This document shows, one piece after another, positions 1 to 6,563 of a stretch of DNA of 48,313 nt; positions within the stretch are counted from its first letter, which is position 1; each line of letters begins with the position of its first letter. The notes beneath the pieces are model-generated. The model saw only the letters and a list, made by a program, of their open reading frames with translations, ran no database searches and was not told the origin of the DNA. Location: the IMG/VR virus record IMGVR_UViG_3300043425_000191, positions 1-48,313 of that record. One strand, 5' to 3'. The position numbers and the translations under genes were made by a program. This DNA comes from a virus.

Positions 1-45
1 ACTGGTGACCTGCCTGCTGTAGCCAATTACGTGGGCAACCTGTGA
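1..45 (+). CDS. 3' end of an upstream gene (partial)
   Basis: An open frame runs in from the left edge and encodes the C-terminal residues TGDLPAVANYVGNL before a TGA at 43-45. The stop overlaps the GTG start of the dNMP kinase gene (GTGA), the same coupling seen throughout this phage genome. Too little is present to name the protein. Confidence 0.5.
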   Translation, partial: TGDLPAVANYVGNL

Positions 46-710
46 TCATCGGACTAGTCGGCTCAATCGGCAGTGGTAAGGGAACCATTGCCGATACATT
101 AGTTGACTACCATGGTTTCTTCAAAGAGAGTTTCGCTAATAGTGTGAAGGACGCGGTCTCAGTCATCTTTGGCTGGGATCGCAGCCTCCTCGAAGGCGAC
201 ACAGATGAATCTAGGTGGTGGCGTGAACAGAAAGACTCATGGTGGTCTGAGAAACTGAATCGCGATTTCTCTCCCAGACTAGCGTTACAGTTGATGGGTA
301 CAGAAGCAGGTCGTGACGTATTTCACCAGGATCTGTGGGTTTACACAATGCTACAGAGACTTGAAAATGCACCTTGGAATGACTATGTGATTGCCGATGT
401 AAGATTCCCAAACGAGATCAAGATGATCAGTGATCTTGGTGGTAAGATCGTTCAAGTAAACCGAGGTGAAAAGGTTGCTTGGTATGAAAAGGCATATGAA
501 ACGAATACCAAGGCCAACTATTATGGCATGGCTGAAAACTTCCCAGACGTTCATTACAGTGAATGGGCTTGGATTGGTCATCCTAAAATTGACATGGCGT
601 TCGATAACAACTGTGAACTGAGTCAGTTGCCAAGACGAGTTGACATTATGCTTGATAACTTATATAATAAACACATTGATGGCGTTGATACAAGTGAGGT
701 AATACTATGA
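42..710 (+). CDS. Deoxynucleoside monophosphate kinase (T4 gp1-like)
   Basis: The 222-residue protein opens with a P-loop, GLVGSIGSGKGT, at about residues 4-15. This fits the T4 gp1 family, which phosphorylates dNMPs to dNDPs for phage DNA synthesis in the cytoplasm. T4 gp1 is about 240 residues, so length agrees. The segment VIADVRFPNEI near residue 118 and the tryptophan-rich WWREQKDSWW near 59 are consistent with the family's lid and substrate region, though I assign these by general resemblance. Start is GTG at 42, overlapping the previous stop. Its stop overlaps the ATG of the sliding clamp gene (ATGA), so kinase and clamp are probably translationally coupled. No promoter is visible in the few upstream bases. 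Confidence 0.82.
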   Translation: MIIGLVGSIGSGKGTIADTLVDYHGFFKESFANSVKDAVSVIFGWDRSLLEGDTDESRWWREQKDSWWSEKLNRDFSPRLALQLMGTEAGRDVFHQDLWVYTMLQRLENAPWNDYVIADVRFPNEIKMISDLGGKIVQVNRGEKVAWYEKAYETNTKANYYGMAENFPDVHYSEWAWIGHPKIDMAFDNNCELSQLPRRVDIMLDNLYNKHIDGVDTSEVIL

Positions 711-1378
711 AGTTGAGTGCTGAGACTATTGAAATTCTTAAGAATTTCTCCACGATTAACCAGAGCATCCAGGTCAAGAGTGGTAACACTCTGTCTACGA
801 TCTCTGCTCTTAAGACTGTGCTGGCCACTGCGCAAGTGCCCGACACGTTCCCAACTGAGTTTGCGATCTATGATCTGAACAAGCTGCTCGCCAAGCTTTC
901 TCTGTATAAGGATTCGGAACTGACGTTTGATGCTGATAAGGTTAACTTCGCCAGTGCTGATAAGAAGCGCGCAGACTATATCAAGTATTGCTCGCCTAGC
1001 GTTATCGTCACGCCTCCCGATAAGAAGCTGTCGATCGGCGTTCCTGACTTTGAGTTCAAGCTGAGCAAGTCTGATCTTGAGTGGCAGCGCAAGTCGGCAA
1101 GCATTTCTGGTTCGCCTAATTTCGTTTTCGTTGGTGATGGCAGTAAGGTATACTTCGTGTCGAAGGACATTAAGGATAACTCGGCTGACGTTTCCAAGAC
1201 TGAGATTGGCGCAACGGATCAGACGTTTGAGATTGTTATGAAGGTTGAGAACTTCAAGATGATTGATGACACGTACACCGTGCAGATTGCGAAGCGTGGT
1301 CTGGCAAAGTTCACTGCCGAGTCGCGTAGTCTTGAATACTATGTTGCCATTGAGGCAGCGCAGTCGAAGTTTGAGTAA
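707..1378 (+). CDS. 45: Sliding clamp, DNA polymerase processivity factor (gp45)
   Basis: The 223-residue product matches T4 gp45 in length (228) and in its MKLS-type N-terminus, followed by the FSTINQSIQVKSGN segment. gp45 forms a trimeric ring that tethers gp43 polymerase to DNA and, in T4, also activates late transcription. A GAGGT Shine-Dalgarno lies 8 bases before the ATG, inside the end of the dNMP kinase gene. The clamp loader genes follow directly, with a DsbA-like gene between clamp and loader. In T4 the order is 45-44-62-regA-43. Here the first four keep that order and the polymerase lies about 8 kb further on. Confidence 0.93.
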   Translation: MKLSAETIEILKNFSTINQSIQVKSGNTLSTISALKTVLATAQVPDTFPTEFAIYDLNKLLAKLSLYKDSELTFDADKVNFASADKKRADYIKYCSPSVIVTPPDKKLSIGVPDFEFKLSKSDLEWQRKSASISGSPNFVFVGDGSKVYFVSKDIKDNSADVSKTEIGATDQTFEIVMKVENFKMIDDTYTVQIAKRGLAKFTAESRSLEYYVAIEAAQSKFE

Positions 1379-1395
1379 GAACGGAGATATATACT

Positions 1396-1662
1396 ATGAG
1401 AACGTTGAATGAACAGCAGAGGAAGGACATTAAGAACTGCCTCTCTGAGATCTCTAACTCGTACACTCGTATTGAGGCCGAGCGCGATCTGATCAAGGAA
1501 GTGATCAATCGCATGGCTGATGAGTTTGAGATGAACAAGAAGCTGTCTCGTCGTCTTGCCAAGATCTACCATAAGCGTAATCTTGAAGAGGAGATGGCAG
1601 CTGCTGAAGAAGTTAGTGATACATATGAATTAATTGTTGGACATAATCCCAACAATACTTGA
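1396..1662 (+). CDS. dsbA: DsbA-like dsDNA-binding late transcription protein
   Basis: The 88-residue, highly charged helical protein resembles T4 DsbA (89 residues) in its second half: an ELIKD-type segment (here DLIKEVINRMADEF), then RRLAKIYHKRN, then an acidic tail ending DTYELIV. These align by eye with the T4 protein's corresponding segments. T4 DsbA binds double-stranded DNA near late promoters and stimulates late transcription. An SD-like GGAGAT lies before the ATG. Finding it between the clamp and clamp loader genes is notable because gp45 is itself the late-transcription coactivator. The assignment rests on remembered family sequence and has not been checked by alignment. Confidence 0.65.
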   Translation: MRTLNEQQRKDIKNCLSEISNSYTRIEAERDLIKEVINRMADEFEMNKKLSRRLAKIYHKRNLEEEMAAAEEVSDTYELIVGHNPNNT

Positions 1663-1687
1663 TTTTTCTTGGGGCGAGCGTTATAGT
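1659..1687 (+). promoter_or_regulatory. Sigma70-type promoter before clamp loader gene 44
   Basis: TTGATT at 1659-1664 and TATAGT at 1682-1687 are separated by exactly 17 bases, a good match to the host housekeeping consensus. The promoter starts at the DsbA stop codon. It would give a leader of about 75 bases before the gp44 ATG at 1768, which has its own GGAG ribosome site. It lacks the upstream box found at the cassette promoters elsewhere in the window. Confidence 0.6.
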
Positions 1688-1767
1688 ACGCTACGGCACT
1701 TCCGCCAGACTGCTCGTCGTGGGACTTCACCCTCCCCGCCCCAACCTTTATATTATGGAGTTACACT

Positions 1768-2703
1768 ATGTCTGATATGCTTTGGGTTGAGGTTTATCGG
1801 CCGAAGACTGTGCAGGATTGCATTCTGCCAGAGGATCTAAAGAATACGTTTCAACAGTACGTGGATCGCAAGGAAATTCCCAATCTCCTTCTCTGCGGAA
1901 CAGCTGGTGTTGGTAAGACTACTGTAGCCAAGGCTCTTTGTGAAGAGGTTGGTTGCGACTATATGATGATCAACGGTTCAGACGAGTCTGGTATTGATAC
2001 CTTCCGTATGAAGATCAAGAACTATGCTTCGTCGATGTCGTTCACTGGAACCAAGAAGGTCATTATTATTGATGAAGCGGATTATCTGAATCCGAATAGT
2101 ACGCAGCCTGCTATGCGTGCTGCGATGGAAGAGTTCGCTCATAACTGTACGTTCATTATGACCTGTAACTTCAAGAACAGGATTATTGAGCCGCTGCATT
2201 CTCGGTGCGCTGTCATCGACTTCAAGCTTCGTAAGGAAGACAAGCCAAAGATGGCTGCGCAGTTTATGAAGCGAGCGGCTAACATTCTAAAGCAGGAAAA
2301 TGTGCCTTTTGACAATTCAGTTCTTGCTGAGGTTGTCAAGAAGTATTTCCCTGACTATCGCCGAGTGCTAAATGAACTGCAGCGTTATGCGGTCAGTGGT
2401 AAGATCGACAACGGAATCCTTTCGTCAGTTGCTGATGTCAGCGTCAAGGAGTTGGTCGCGGCTCTCAAGGCCAAGGACTTCACCTCTATGCGCAAGTGGG
2501 TTGTAGATAATGGTCATGATGATGCAGCCAGGGTGTTTCGTAAGATCTACGATAACCTGTACGATTACATGGACAAGGGTTCTATTCCCCAGGCTGTGCT
2601 GATTCTGGCTCGCTACCAGTACCAGGCTGCATTCGTTGCGGATCATGAGTTGAATCTGGTTGCTTGCATGACTGAACTGATGACAGAATGTGAGTATGTG
2701 TGA
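1768..2703 (+). CDS. 44: Clamp loader ATPase large subunit (gp44)
   Basis: This 311-residue AAA+ protein of the RFC family is close to T4 gp44 (319). It begins with the clamp-loader signature LWVEVYRPKTVQDCI. It has Walker A GTAGVGKTT at about 44-52, Walker B IIIDEAD near 100, and the SRC motif (HSRCAVIDF) that supplies the arginine finger. Four copies, with one gp62, use ATP to open and load the gp45 clamp at primer ends. A GGAG ribosome site precedes the ATG and a sigma70-type promoter lies about 80 bases upstream. The stop TGA overlaps the start of gene 62. Confidence 0.95.
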   Translation: MSDMLWVEVYRPKTVQDCILPEDLKNTFQQYVDRKEIPNLLLCGTAGVGKTTVAKALCEEVGCDYMMINGSDESGIDTFRMKIKNYASSMSFTGTKKVIIIDEADYLNPNSTQPAMRAAMEEFAHNCTFIMTCNFKNRIIEPLHSRCAVIDFKLRKEDKPKMAAQFMKRAANILKQENVPFDNSVLAEVVKKYFPDYRRVLNELQRYAVSGKIDNGILSSVADVSVKELVAALKAKDFTSMRKWVVDNGHDDAARVFRKIYDNLYDYMDKGSIPQAVLILARYQYQAAFVADHELNLVACMTELMTECEYV

Positions 2704-3083
2704 TGGCTGATCTGTTCAGAGAGATTATACCAAGCATTCTTCAGACCAAGAAGAACTGTATGCTGACTGAGCAGGACGAGAAGTCTTATCCTGCGTTCAT
2801 GGTTGGTCGAGCCATGTCGCAGTATCCAGATACCGTTCTAGACGCCAACTATGTCAATATGTGCGGTCATATCGACAACAAGCTTAAATACGACTTTTTA
2901 CTAAATAAGGTCAAGCCTTACAAAAGACCTTATGTCAAATGGCATAAGAAGGCTGAAACCGATGATTTGGAAGTCGTAAAAGAATACTATGGCTACAGCA
3001 CTGCCAGAGCACTAGAAGCTCTCCGTATTCTCACCGATGATCAGATCAAAGATCTAAGAAAAAGAATACAAAAAGGTGACTAG
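2703..3083 (+). CDS. 62: Clamp loader small subunit (gp62)
   Basis: The 126-residue protein directly follows gp44 with a TGATG overlap, as in T4. It carries the family segment YPAFMVGRAMSQYPDTV (T4 has YSKFMVENALSQFP) followed by an N-rich helix and KRPYVKW. It is much shorter than T4 gp62 (187), lacking the N-terminal extension, and I chose the ATG at 2703 over the GTG one codon earlier. gp62 bridges the gp44 ATPase ring and the clamp. The RegA gene starts 2 bases after its stop. Confidence 0.85.
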   Translation: MADLFREIIPSILQTKKNCMLTEQDEKSYPAFMVGRAMSQYPDTVLDANYVNMCGHIDNKLKYDFLLNKVKPYKRPYVKWHKKAETDDLEVVKEYYGYSTARALEALRILTDDQIKDLRKRIQKGD

Positions 3084-3084
3084 C

Positions 3085-3483
3085 ATGGTTGAACAATTTA
3101 TTGAAATTGAATTGGCAGAAAAAAATGACTTCCTGAAGGTTCGCGAGACTCTTACTCGTATTGGCGTTGCTGCTAAGAACCAGAATGTTCTCTACCAGTC
3201 TTGTCACATCCTGCATAAACAGGGCAAATACTACCTCGTACATTTCAAGGAACTGTTTGCTCTAGATGGTAAGCCAAGCAATATGTCTGAGAACGATGTT
3301 GCCAGACGTAACGCAATCGCTAATCTGATTGCAGAATGGGGTCTCGTGAAGTTGGTTGATCCAATCAGATCAAAGGAACCTATCGCCCCATTGAGCCAGA
3401 TCAAGATCCTACCGCATAAGGAAAAGCTTGACTGGGAGTTGGTTGCCAAGTACAATATTGGAAAGAAGAAGCGAGAGGAATAA
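3085..3483 (+). CDS. regA: RegA translational repressor
   Basis: The 132-residue product is clearly T4 RegA-like: IEIELAEKNDFLKVRETL near the N-terminus, NVLYQSCHILHKQGKYYLVHFKE-type core (residues about 38-60), and a C-terminal VAKYNIG. RegA binds around the start codons of early phage mRNAs and blocks their translation, including its own and those of the clamp loader genes in T4. I chose ATG 3085 because it matches the family N-terminus; a GTG lies three codons upstream. Gene order 44-62-regA is conserved with T4, so autoregulation of this operon is likely. Confidence 0.93.
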   Translation: MVEQFIEIELAEKNDFLKVRETLTRIGVAAKNQNVLYQSCHILHKQGKYYLVHFKELFALDGKPSNMSENDVARRNAIANLIAEWGLVKLVDPIRSKEPIAPLSQIKILPHKEKLDWELVAKYNIGKKKREE

Positions 3484-3487
3484 CTGT

Positions 3488-4027
3488 ATGTTGACTTTGT
3501 CATTTTACAAGATAAATCCTGACGTTCAGATGCCAACATATGGGACTGGGATGTCAGCTTGTTTTGATCTGCGATTCTGCCCGACTGAACTCAAGGTCAA
3601 GGGTTTTGATGAGTGGAACTACCCCTGTGAACGTGTGCTTAACACAAACAGGAAATTGAGTGTATTCCCAGGCGATCGTCTGATGCTGCCCACTGGCTTG
3701 ATCTTCAAACTCGAATTCCAATCGAATTCGGCTAGAGAAGATATTATGAAGCGATACTCTATTCGAGTTCATGCTCGTTCAGGTCTTTCGCTAAAGAAAG
3801 GTTTGACTCTGGTCAATGCTGAAGGTGTTATCGACCTTGATTATCAGCAAGAGATTTTCGTTCTGATGACCAATAAGAGTAAGGCTATCGCTGAGATTGA
3901 CTTCAACGAACGCATTGCTCAGGCTGAGGTTGTTCGTAACGAGGAAGTCTTTATGCATGAATTATATCATGCGCCAGAAGCTCACGGTGAACGAGATGGT
4001 GGTTTCGGTTCTACTGGTAGTGTATGA
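3488..4027 (+). CDS. dut: dUTPase
   Basis: The 179-residue protein contains the five trimeric-dUTPase motifs in order: SACFDLR (I), ARSGLSLKKGLTL (II/III), VIDLDYQQEI, ERIAQAEVV (IV) and a C-terminal GERDGGFGSTGSV (V), the flexible arm that closes over dUTP. It hydrolyses dUTP to dUMP and pyrophosphate, keeping uracil out of DNA and supplying ThyX with substrate. It is longer than the usual ~150 residues because of an insert between motifs I and II (about residues 30-75). The stop overlaps the start of the dCMP deaminase gene (ATGA), so both dUMP-producing enzymes are coupled. Confidence 0.9.
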   Translation: MLTLSFYKINPDVQMPTYGTGMSACFDLRFCPTELKVKGFDEWNYPCERVLNTNRKLSVFPGDRLMLPTGLIFKLEFQSNSAREDIMKRYSIRVHARSGLSLKKGLTLVNAEGVIDLDYQQEIFVLMTNKSKAIAEIDFNERIAQAEVVRNEEVFMHELYHAPEAHGERDGGFGSTGSV

Positions 4028-4494
4028 AGCCAAAGTTCATCAACCTATACATTGACCTCGCTCAACGTATAGCAGAATTGTCTCACGCCAAGAGGCTACA
4101 GGTTGGTGCGGTGGTTGTAAAAGACCACCGCATTCTTTCCTATGGATACAACGGCACACCAGCTGGATTCCCAAATGAGTGTGAAATTGAAATCCCAGAA
4201 CAAGTTTATGACGGACATGTTGTTGAACCAGCCCAGCTAGTGACCAAGCCAGAAGTTATCCATGCTGAGATGAACGCGCTGACCAAACTAGCCAAGCATG
4301 GCGACAGCTGCGACCAAGCAGCGTTGTTCATATCACACGCTCCGTGTATTGAGTGCGCCAAACTAATCCTACAGTCAGGAATCAGTGACGTATACTTCGC
4401 CGACGTATACCGTTCGCTGGATGGCCTCAAGCTTCTGGAACAGGGCAAGGTACAGACCCACCACGTGGCCCGTCCCCCAAAGATTCCCAAATAA
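4024..4494 (+). CDS. cd: dCMP deaminase
   Basis: The 156-residue protein has the cytidine/deoxycytidylate deaminase zinc site: HAEMNAL (catalytic E) at about 79-85 and PCIECAKLI at about 107-115. RLQVGAVVVKDHRILSYGYN is the usual N-terminal strand region. It converts dCMP to dUMP, feeding thymidylate synthesis by the ThyX encoded at 34947. Its start overlaps the dUTPase stop. Its TAA stop at 4492-4494 lies within the first copy of an inverted repeat that recurs three times in the following non-coding stretch. Confidence 0.92.
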   Translation: MKPKFINLYIDLAQRIAELSHAKRLQVGAVVVKDHRILSYGYNGTPAGFPNECEIEIPEQVYDGHVVEPAQLVTKPEVIHAEMNALTKLAKHGDSCDQAALFISHAPCIECAKLILQSGISDVYFADVYRSLDGLKLLEQGKVQTHHVARPPKIPK

Positions 4495-4671
4495 AATCAA
4501 TGACTTGCACAAGGTCCTTCCAGGACCAGTTTCCAATAAAATCAATGACTTGCATCCGTTTGGGTCAAATTCTGTCCCTCCCAGCGCCTCAGTGTACGCC
4601 TGGGCGTCCAGGCTTTCCTGCAGCCAAAAGTACCCCTTAAAAATCAATGACTTGCGCAAGTTATTGATTTT
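4490..4671. repeat. Three orphan copies of an inverted promoter-box repeat
   Basis: AATAAAATCAATGACTTGCA occurs at 4490-4509 and again, identical, at 4535-4554. A third copy, AAAATCAATGACTTGC, lies at 4640-4655. Read on the - strand these are GCAAGTCATTGATTTT, almost the same as the GCAAGTTATTGATT box upstream of four + strand promoters. The third copy abuts such a box and forms a 32-bp near-perfect palindrome (4640-4671, one mismatch). No TATAAT follows the first two copies on the - strand. Two 6-bp GC hairpins lie between them: GGTCCT/AGGACC at 4513-4527 and GCCTGG/CCAGGC at 4598-4613, the latter followed by TTT, possibly a weak terminator. No gene is supported from 4495 to 4721. Confidence 0.8.
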
Positions 4672-4715
4672 ATTAGAGTTTTACCGATTGCGGTTTTTCG
4701 CCGTTCAGCTATAAT
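4656..4715 (+). promoter_or_regulatory. Cassette promoter P1 (box + sigma70-type, leaderless)
   Basis: The box GCAAGTTATTGATTTTATTA begins at 4656, followed by GAGTTTTACC. TTGCGG is at 4688-4693, then a 16-base spacer, then TATAAT at 4710-4715. The ATG of the next gene is 6 bases further, at 4722. Initiation 6-7 bases after the -10 would place the first mRNA base on or next to the start codon. Three other loci share this geometry exactly. Confidence 0.75.
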
Positions 4716-4721
4716 GACTGT

Positions 4722-4937
4722 ATGATGAAGATATATGAAATTCTGGCTTGGTCCTCGGTCACCGCGTTTGACAAGGCGTTCTTCTTTGAGATCGAGGCTT
4801 CTGACCGCGCTAGTGCGTCGGCGAAGTTCGCCGAGGTGGCTGAGTCCCAGGAATATTCCTGGCGCAAGCTTCGCCTCGAGCGCATCGAGGCGCGGGAAGA
4901 CCGCCTCGCTCGCCTCGCGGATCTGGGGCTTGTGTAA
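4722..4937 (+). CDS. Hypothetical early protein, 71 residues
   Basis: I do not recognise this family. The protein is MMKIYEILAWSSVTAFDKAF at the N-terminus, then an Ala/Glu/Arg-rich helical region (RASASAKFAEVAE, then alternating R/E to the end). The N-terminal segment looks like a small alpha/beta element and the C-terminal half like a charged helix. The start is the first of two tandem ATGs, 6 bases downstream of a TATAAT with no room for a Shine-Dalgarno sequence. The gene is GC-richer than its neighbours and its stop codon is embedded in the next promoter box. This arrangement suggests an early, individually transcribed accessory gene. Confidence 0.6.
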   Translation: MMKIYEILAWSSVTAFDKAFFFEIEASDRASASAKFAEVAESQEYSWRKLRLERIEAREDRLARLADLGLV

Positions 4938-4993
4938 GTTATTGATTCCATTAGAGTTTTACCGATTTACTTTTTAGCCGAATCAGGTATAAT
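4934..4993 (+). promoter_or_regulatory. Cassette promoter P2 (box + sigma70-type, leaderless)
   Basis: The box GTAAGTTATTGATTCCATTA starts at 4934, followed by GAGTTTTACCGA. TTTACT is at 4966-4971, 16 bases of spacer follow, and TATAAT is at 4988-4993. The next ATG is at 5000, 6 bases later. The box overlaps the stop codon of the preceding gene, so the cassette sits flush between two ORFs. Confidence 0.75.
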
Positions 4994-4999
4994 GTAATT

Positions 5000-5374
5000 A
5001 TGATGAAGATGAACGAAAAGAAACTCCGTACCGAGCTCGCTCGGCTCCAGGCTCAACTCGCGGCTCTCGAAGCCAAGCCCACGGCGAAGCCGAAGGCGAA
5101 GCGGAAGGATGTCTTCCGCAAGGGCGAGAAGACCTATCGCTGCATTTCCTGCGACCATATGACTCGTCGTACGAAAGTCCAGTCGATCGGTTCGGAACTG
5201 TGCCCCGACTGCTACGAAATCGCTGGTATCTATAACCTGTACTGCGATTATGGCGCGGACAGCGAAGATTTCCGTCGCGAAATCCCCTACCTGCGCGACC
5301 TCATCGACAACGTCGTCGCGAAGGGTGGCAAGTTGGATTCTGATGCTCGTGAATTGCTGAAGGTGATCAAGTAA
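5000..5374 (+). CDS. Hypothetical zinc-ribbon protein
   Basis: The 124-residue protein starts with a charged, coiled-coil-like helix (KKLRTELARLQAQLAALEAK, about residues 5-24) and a basic linker. A four-cysteine zinc-ribbon follows: CISCD at about 49-53 and CPDC at about 74-77. The C-terminal half (DLIDNVVAKGG to ELLKVIK) looks helical. I do not recognise the family; a small nucleic-acid- or polymerase-binding early protein is one possibility, by analogy only. The start is directly under a cassette promoter with no Shine-Dalgarno, consistent with leaderless expression. Its TAA overlaps the ATG of the next gene. Confidence 0.6.
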   Translation: MMKMNEKKLRTELARLQAQLAALEAKPTAKPKAKRKDVFRKGEKTYRCISCDHMTRRTKVQSIGSELCPDCYEIAGIYNLYCDYGADSEDFRREIPYLRDLIDNVVAKGGKLDSDARELLKVIK

Positions 5375-5784
5375 TGGCTTACATGTCTCAAGAAAAGAAG
5401 CAGAAGCTGGCTCCCAAGATTACGACCATCCTCAAGAAGTATGGCGTCAAGGGTTCGCTTTCTGTCTACCACCACTCTACGCTGCGCCTGACGCTCAAGT
5501 CTGGGAAGATTGACTTCATCGCCAACAGCAACCGTGTCTGTGGGTCGAGTCACTACCAGGTCGCGAACGGTTTCGTGCCGAATACTTCTGGCAGCTGCGA
5601 CGTCAACCCGTATTGGTTCCAGGAACACTACGACGGTCAGGCACTCAAGTTTCTTAAGGATGTCCTGGAAGCCATGAACGAAGGCAATCATAATCGTTCA
5701 GATATTCAGTCCGATTACTTCGACGTCGGTTGGTACGTTGATGTCAAGATCGGTAAGTGGAACATGCCCTACGAGGTGGTGTGA
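5374..5784 (+). CDS. Conserved phage hypothetical (LPD29-like, tentative)
   Basis: The 136-residue protein has a short helical start (SQEKKQKLAPKITTILKKYG) followed by VKGSLSVYHHSTLRLTLKSG and IDFIANSN, an alpha-beta pattern. It then has an HYDGQALKFLKDVLEAMN helix and a C-terminal DYFDVGWYVDVKIGKW strand. This layout reminds me of the large polyvalent protein-associated domain 29 type of small phage proteins, but I hold that loosely and no function is implied. The start overlaps the preceding stop (TAATG), so it is probably cotranscribed and coupled from the P2 promoter. Confidence 0.65.
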   Translation: MAYMSQEKKQKLAPKITTILKKYGVKGSLSVYHHSTLRLTLKSGKIDFIANSNRVCGSSHYQVANGFVPNTSGSCDVNPYWFQEHYDGQALKFLKDVLEAMNEGNHNRSDIQSDYFDVGWYVDVKIGKWNMPYEVV

Positions 5785-5786
5785 TT

Positions 5787-6005
5787 ATGTCGTATACTGG
5801 TAAGATTGTCATGTCGATTGGTATCATCATTGTTGGGATCGTTGCAATCCCGATTCTGTATATTCATCTGTTCAACTGGTTCTTCGGTATTCAAATCGAA
5901 ACCACATTTATGAATGTATTGCGCCTCTACATGATTGGCTTCATCATGAGCATTTTCGGTGCAGGTATGCGGTTCATGGTCAAGGAAATTATGGAGGATG
6001 AGTGA
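5787..6005 (+). CDS. Small membrane protein, two TM helices
   Basis: The 72-residue protein has two hydrophobic segments, at about residues 7-30 (VMSIGIIIVGIVAIPILYIH) and 42-64 (VLRLYMIGFIMSIFGAGMRF), and ends in an acidic tail (KEIMEDE). I chose ATG 5787, two bases after the previous stop, over an upstream in-frame ATG at 5757 that would overlap the previous gene by 28 bases. GAGGTGGTG before it can serve as a ribosome site. I do not recognise it. It is far from the lysis block, so a holin role is not suggested by context. Confidence 0.6.
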   Translation: MSYTGKIVMSIGIIIVGIVAIPILYIHLFNWFFGIQIETTFMNVLRLYMIGFIMSIFGAGMRFMVKEIMEDE

Positions 6006-6193
6006 TGATTCAATTTGCTGCAAAGATTACATTTGATCCGTCCAACAAGGAACATTTGCTTGACTTTCGCAACTTCCTCAAGTATAATGCATGGGGTGGT
6101 ATGGGCTGTAAGTATGATCTAGAGTTTCCGTATCTGGACATTCCCAGCATGTGCCGCGACAAGGTTGCTTCCCATTTTCTTGAGAGGATCTAA
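6005..6193 (+). CDS. Hypothetical protein, 62 residues
   Basis: A small soluble protein, MIQFAAKITFDPSNKEHLLD at the N-terminus, with an aromatic and glycine-rich middle (YNAWGGMGCKYDLEFPYLDI) and two cysteines. I do not recognise it. GGAGG of the preceding gene's end lies 9 bases upstream of the ATG, and the start overlaps the previous stop (TGATG). The next gene starts at its own stop (TAATG). The tight coupling is the main evidence that it is expressed. Confidence 0.55.
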   Translation: MIQFAAKITFDPSNKEHLLDFRNFLKYNAWGGMGCKYDLEFPYLDIPSMCRDKVASHFLERI

Positions 6194-6549
6194 TGCTAGT
6201 CTACGCTGCTTCTTCGTTCAAGCATAAGAAGAACCGCAAGCCGAAGGGAGAGGTTGCACGCAAGCTTCCTTCTTCCATCACCACCAAGTTTTCAACGCCG
6301 AGGCCGACATATGATTACAGCCGCTTCCGCCCTGGCTATGTTTCTCATCCTTCTCTGGCTAGCACTTCTTGCACCACTGGGCGCAATAGTGTTATGGATC
6401 CTGTGTCTTTGGCGAAGGAAGCGCCAGAAGTCCGAGAAGCGATTATAGCCAAGAGCAAGCGTATTGCTATCGCATATTCCAAGGGCGCGTACCAGTACGT
6501 TACCGATGAAACCGATGCCAAGACTATTGGCAGAAAGAACGCTGTCTAA
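6193..6549 (+). CDS. Hypothetical basic protein
   Basis: The 118-residue protein starts MLVYAASSFKHKKNRKPKGE and is rich in Lys, Arg, Ser and Pro up to about residue 70, suggesting disorder. A helical C-terminal half (VREAIIAKSKRIAIAYSKGA, then YVTDETDAK) follows. I do not recognise the family. It overlaps the preceding stop (TAATG) with a GAGAGG ribosome-site-like stretch. A second frame inside this gene encodes a strongly hydrophobic peptide, listed separately. Confidence 0.6.
   Translation: MLVYAASSFKHKKNRKPKGEVARKLPSSITTKFSTPRPTYDYSRFRPGYVSHPSLASTSCTTGRNSVMDPVSLAKEAPEVREAIIAKSKRIAIAYSKGAYQYVTDETDAKTIGRKNAV
6311..6448 (+). CDS. Candidate overprinted small membrane peptide
   Basis: In the +1 frame of the 6193 gene an ATG at 6311 opens a 45-residue peptide. 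It has one long hydrophobic stretch (MITAASALAMFLILLWLALL, continuing APLGAIVLWIL) and then a basic tail (RRKRQKSEKR), a typical single-pass N-out topology. The carrier frame here is low-complexity, so overprinting would be tolerated. No convincing Shine-Dalgarno precedes it, and a chance open frame is quite possible. I list it because the hydrophobic and basic segregation is unusually clean. Confidence 0.25.
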   Translation: MITAASALAMFLILLWLALLAPLGAIVLWILCLWRRKRQKSEKRL

Positions 6550-6563
6550 TTCAGGAGAATACT

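Noticed and set aside
4598-4616. A possible intrinsic terminator (6-bp GC stem with TTT)
   Set aside because: The stem is short and the T run is only three bases, so I describe it in the repeat entry without calling a terminator.
4709-4951. Serine/arginine-rich 80-residue frames on both strands around the 4722 gene
   Set aside because: These arise from the GC-rich, repetitive codons of the 71-residue gene. The promoter spacing supports only the ATG at 4722.
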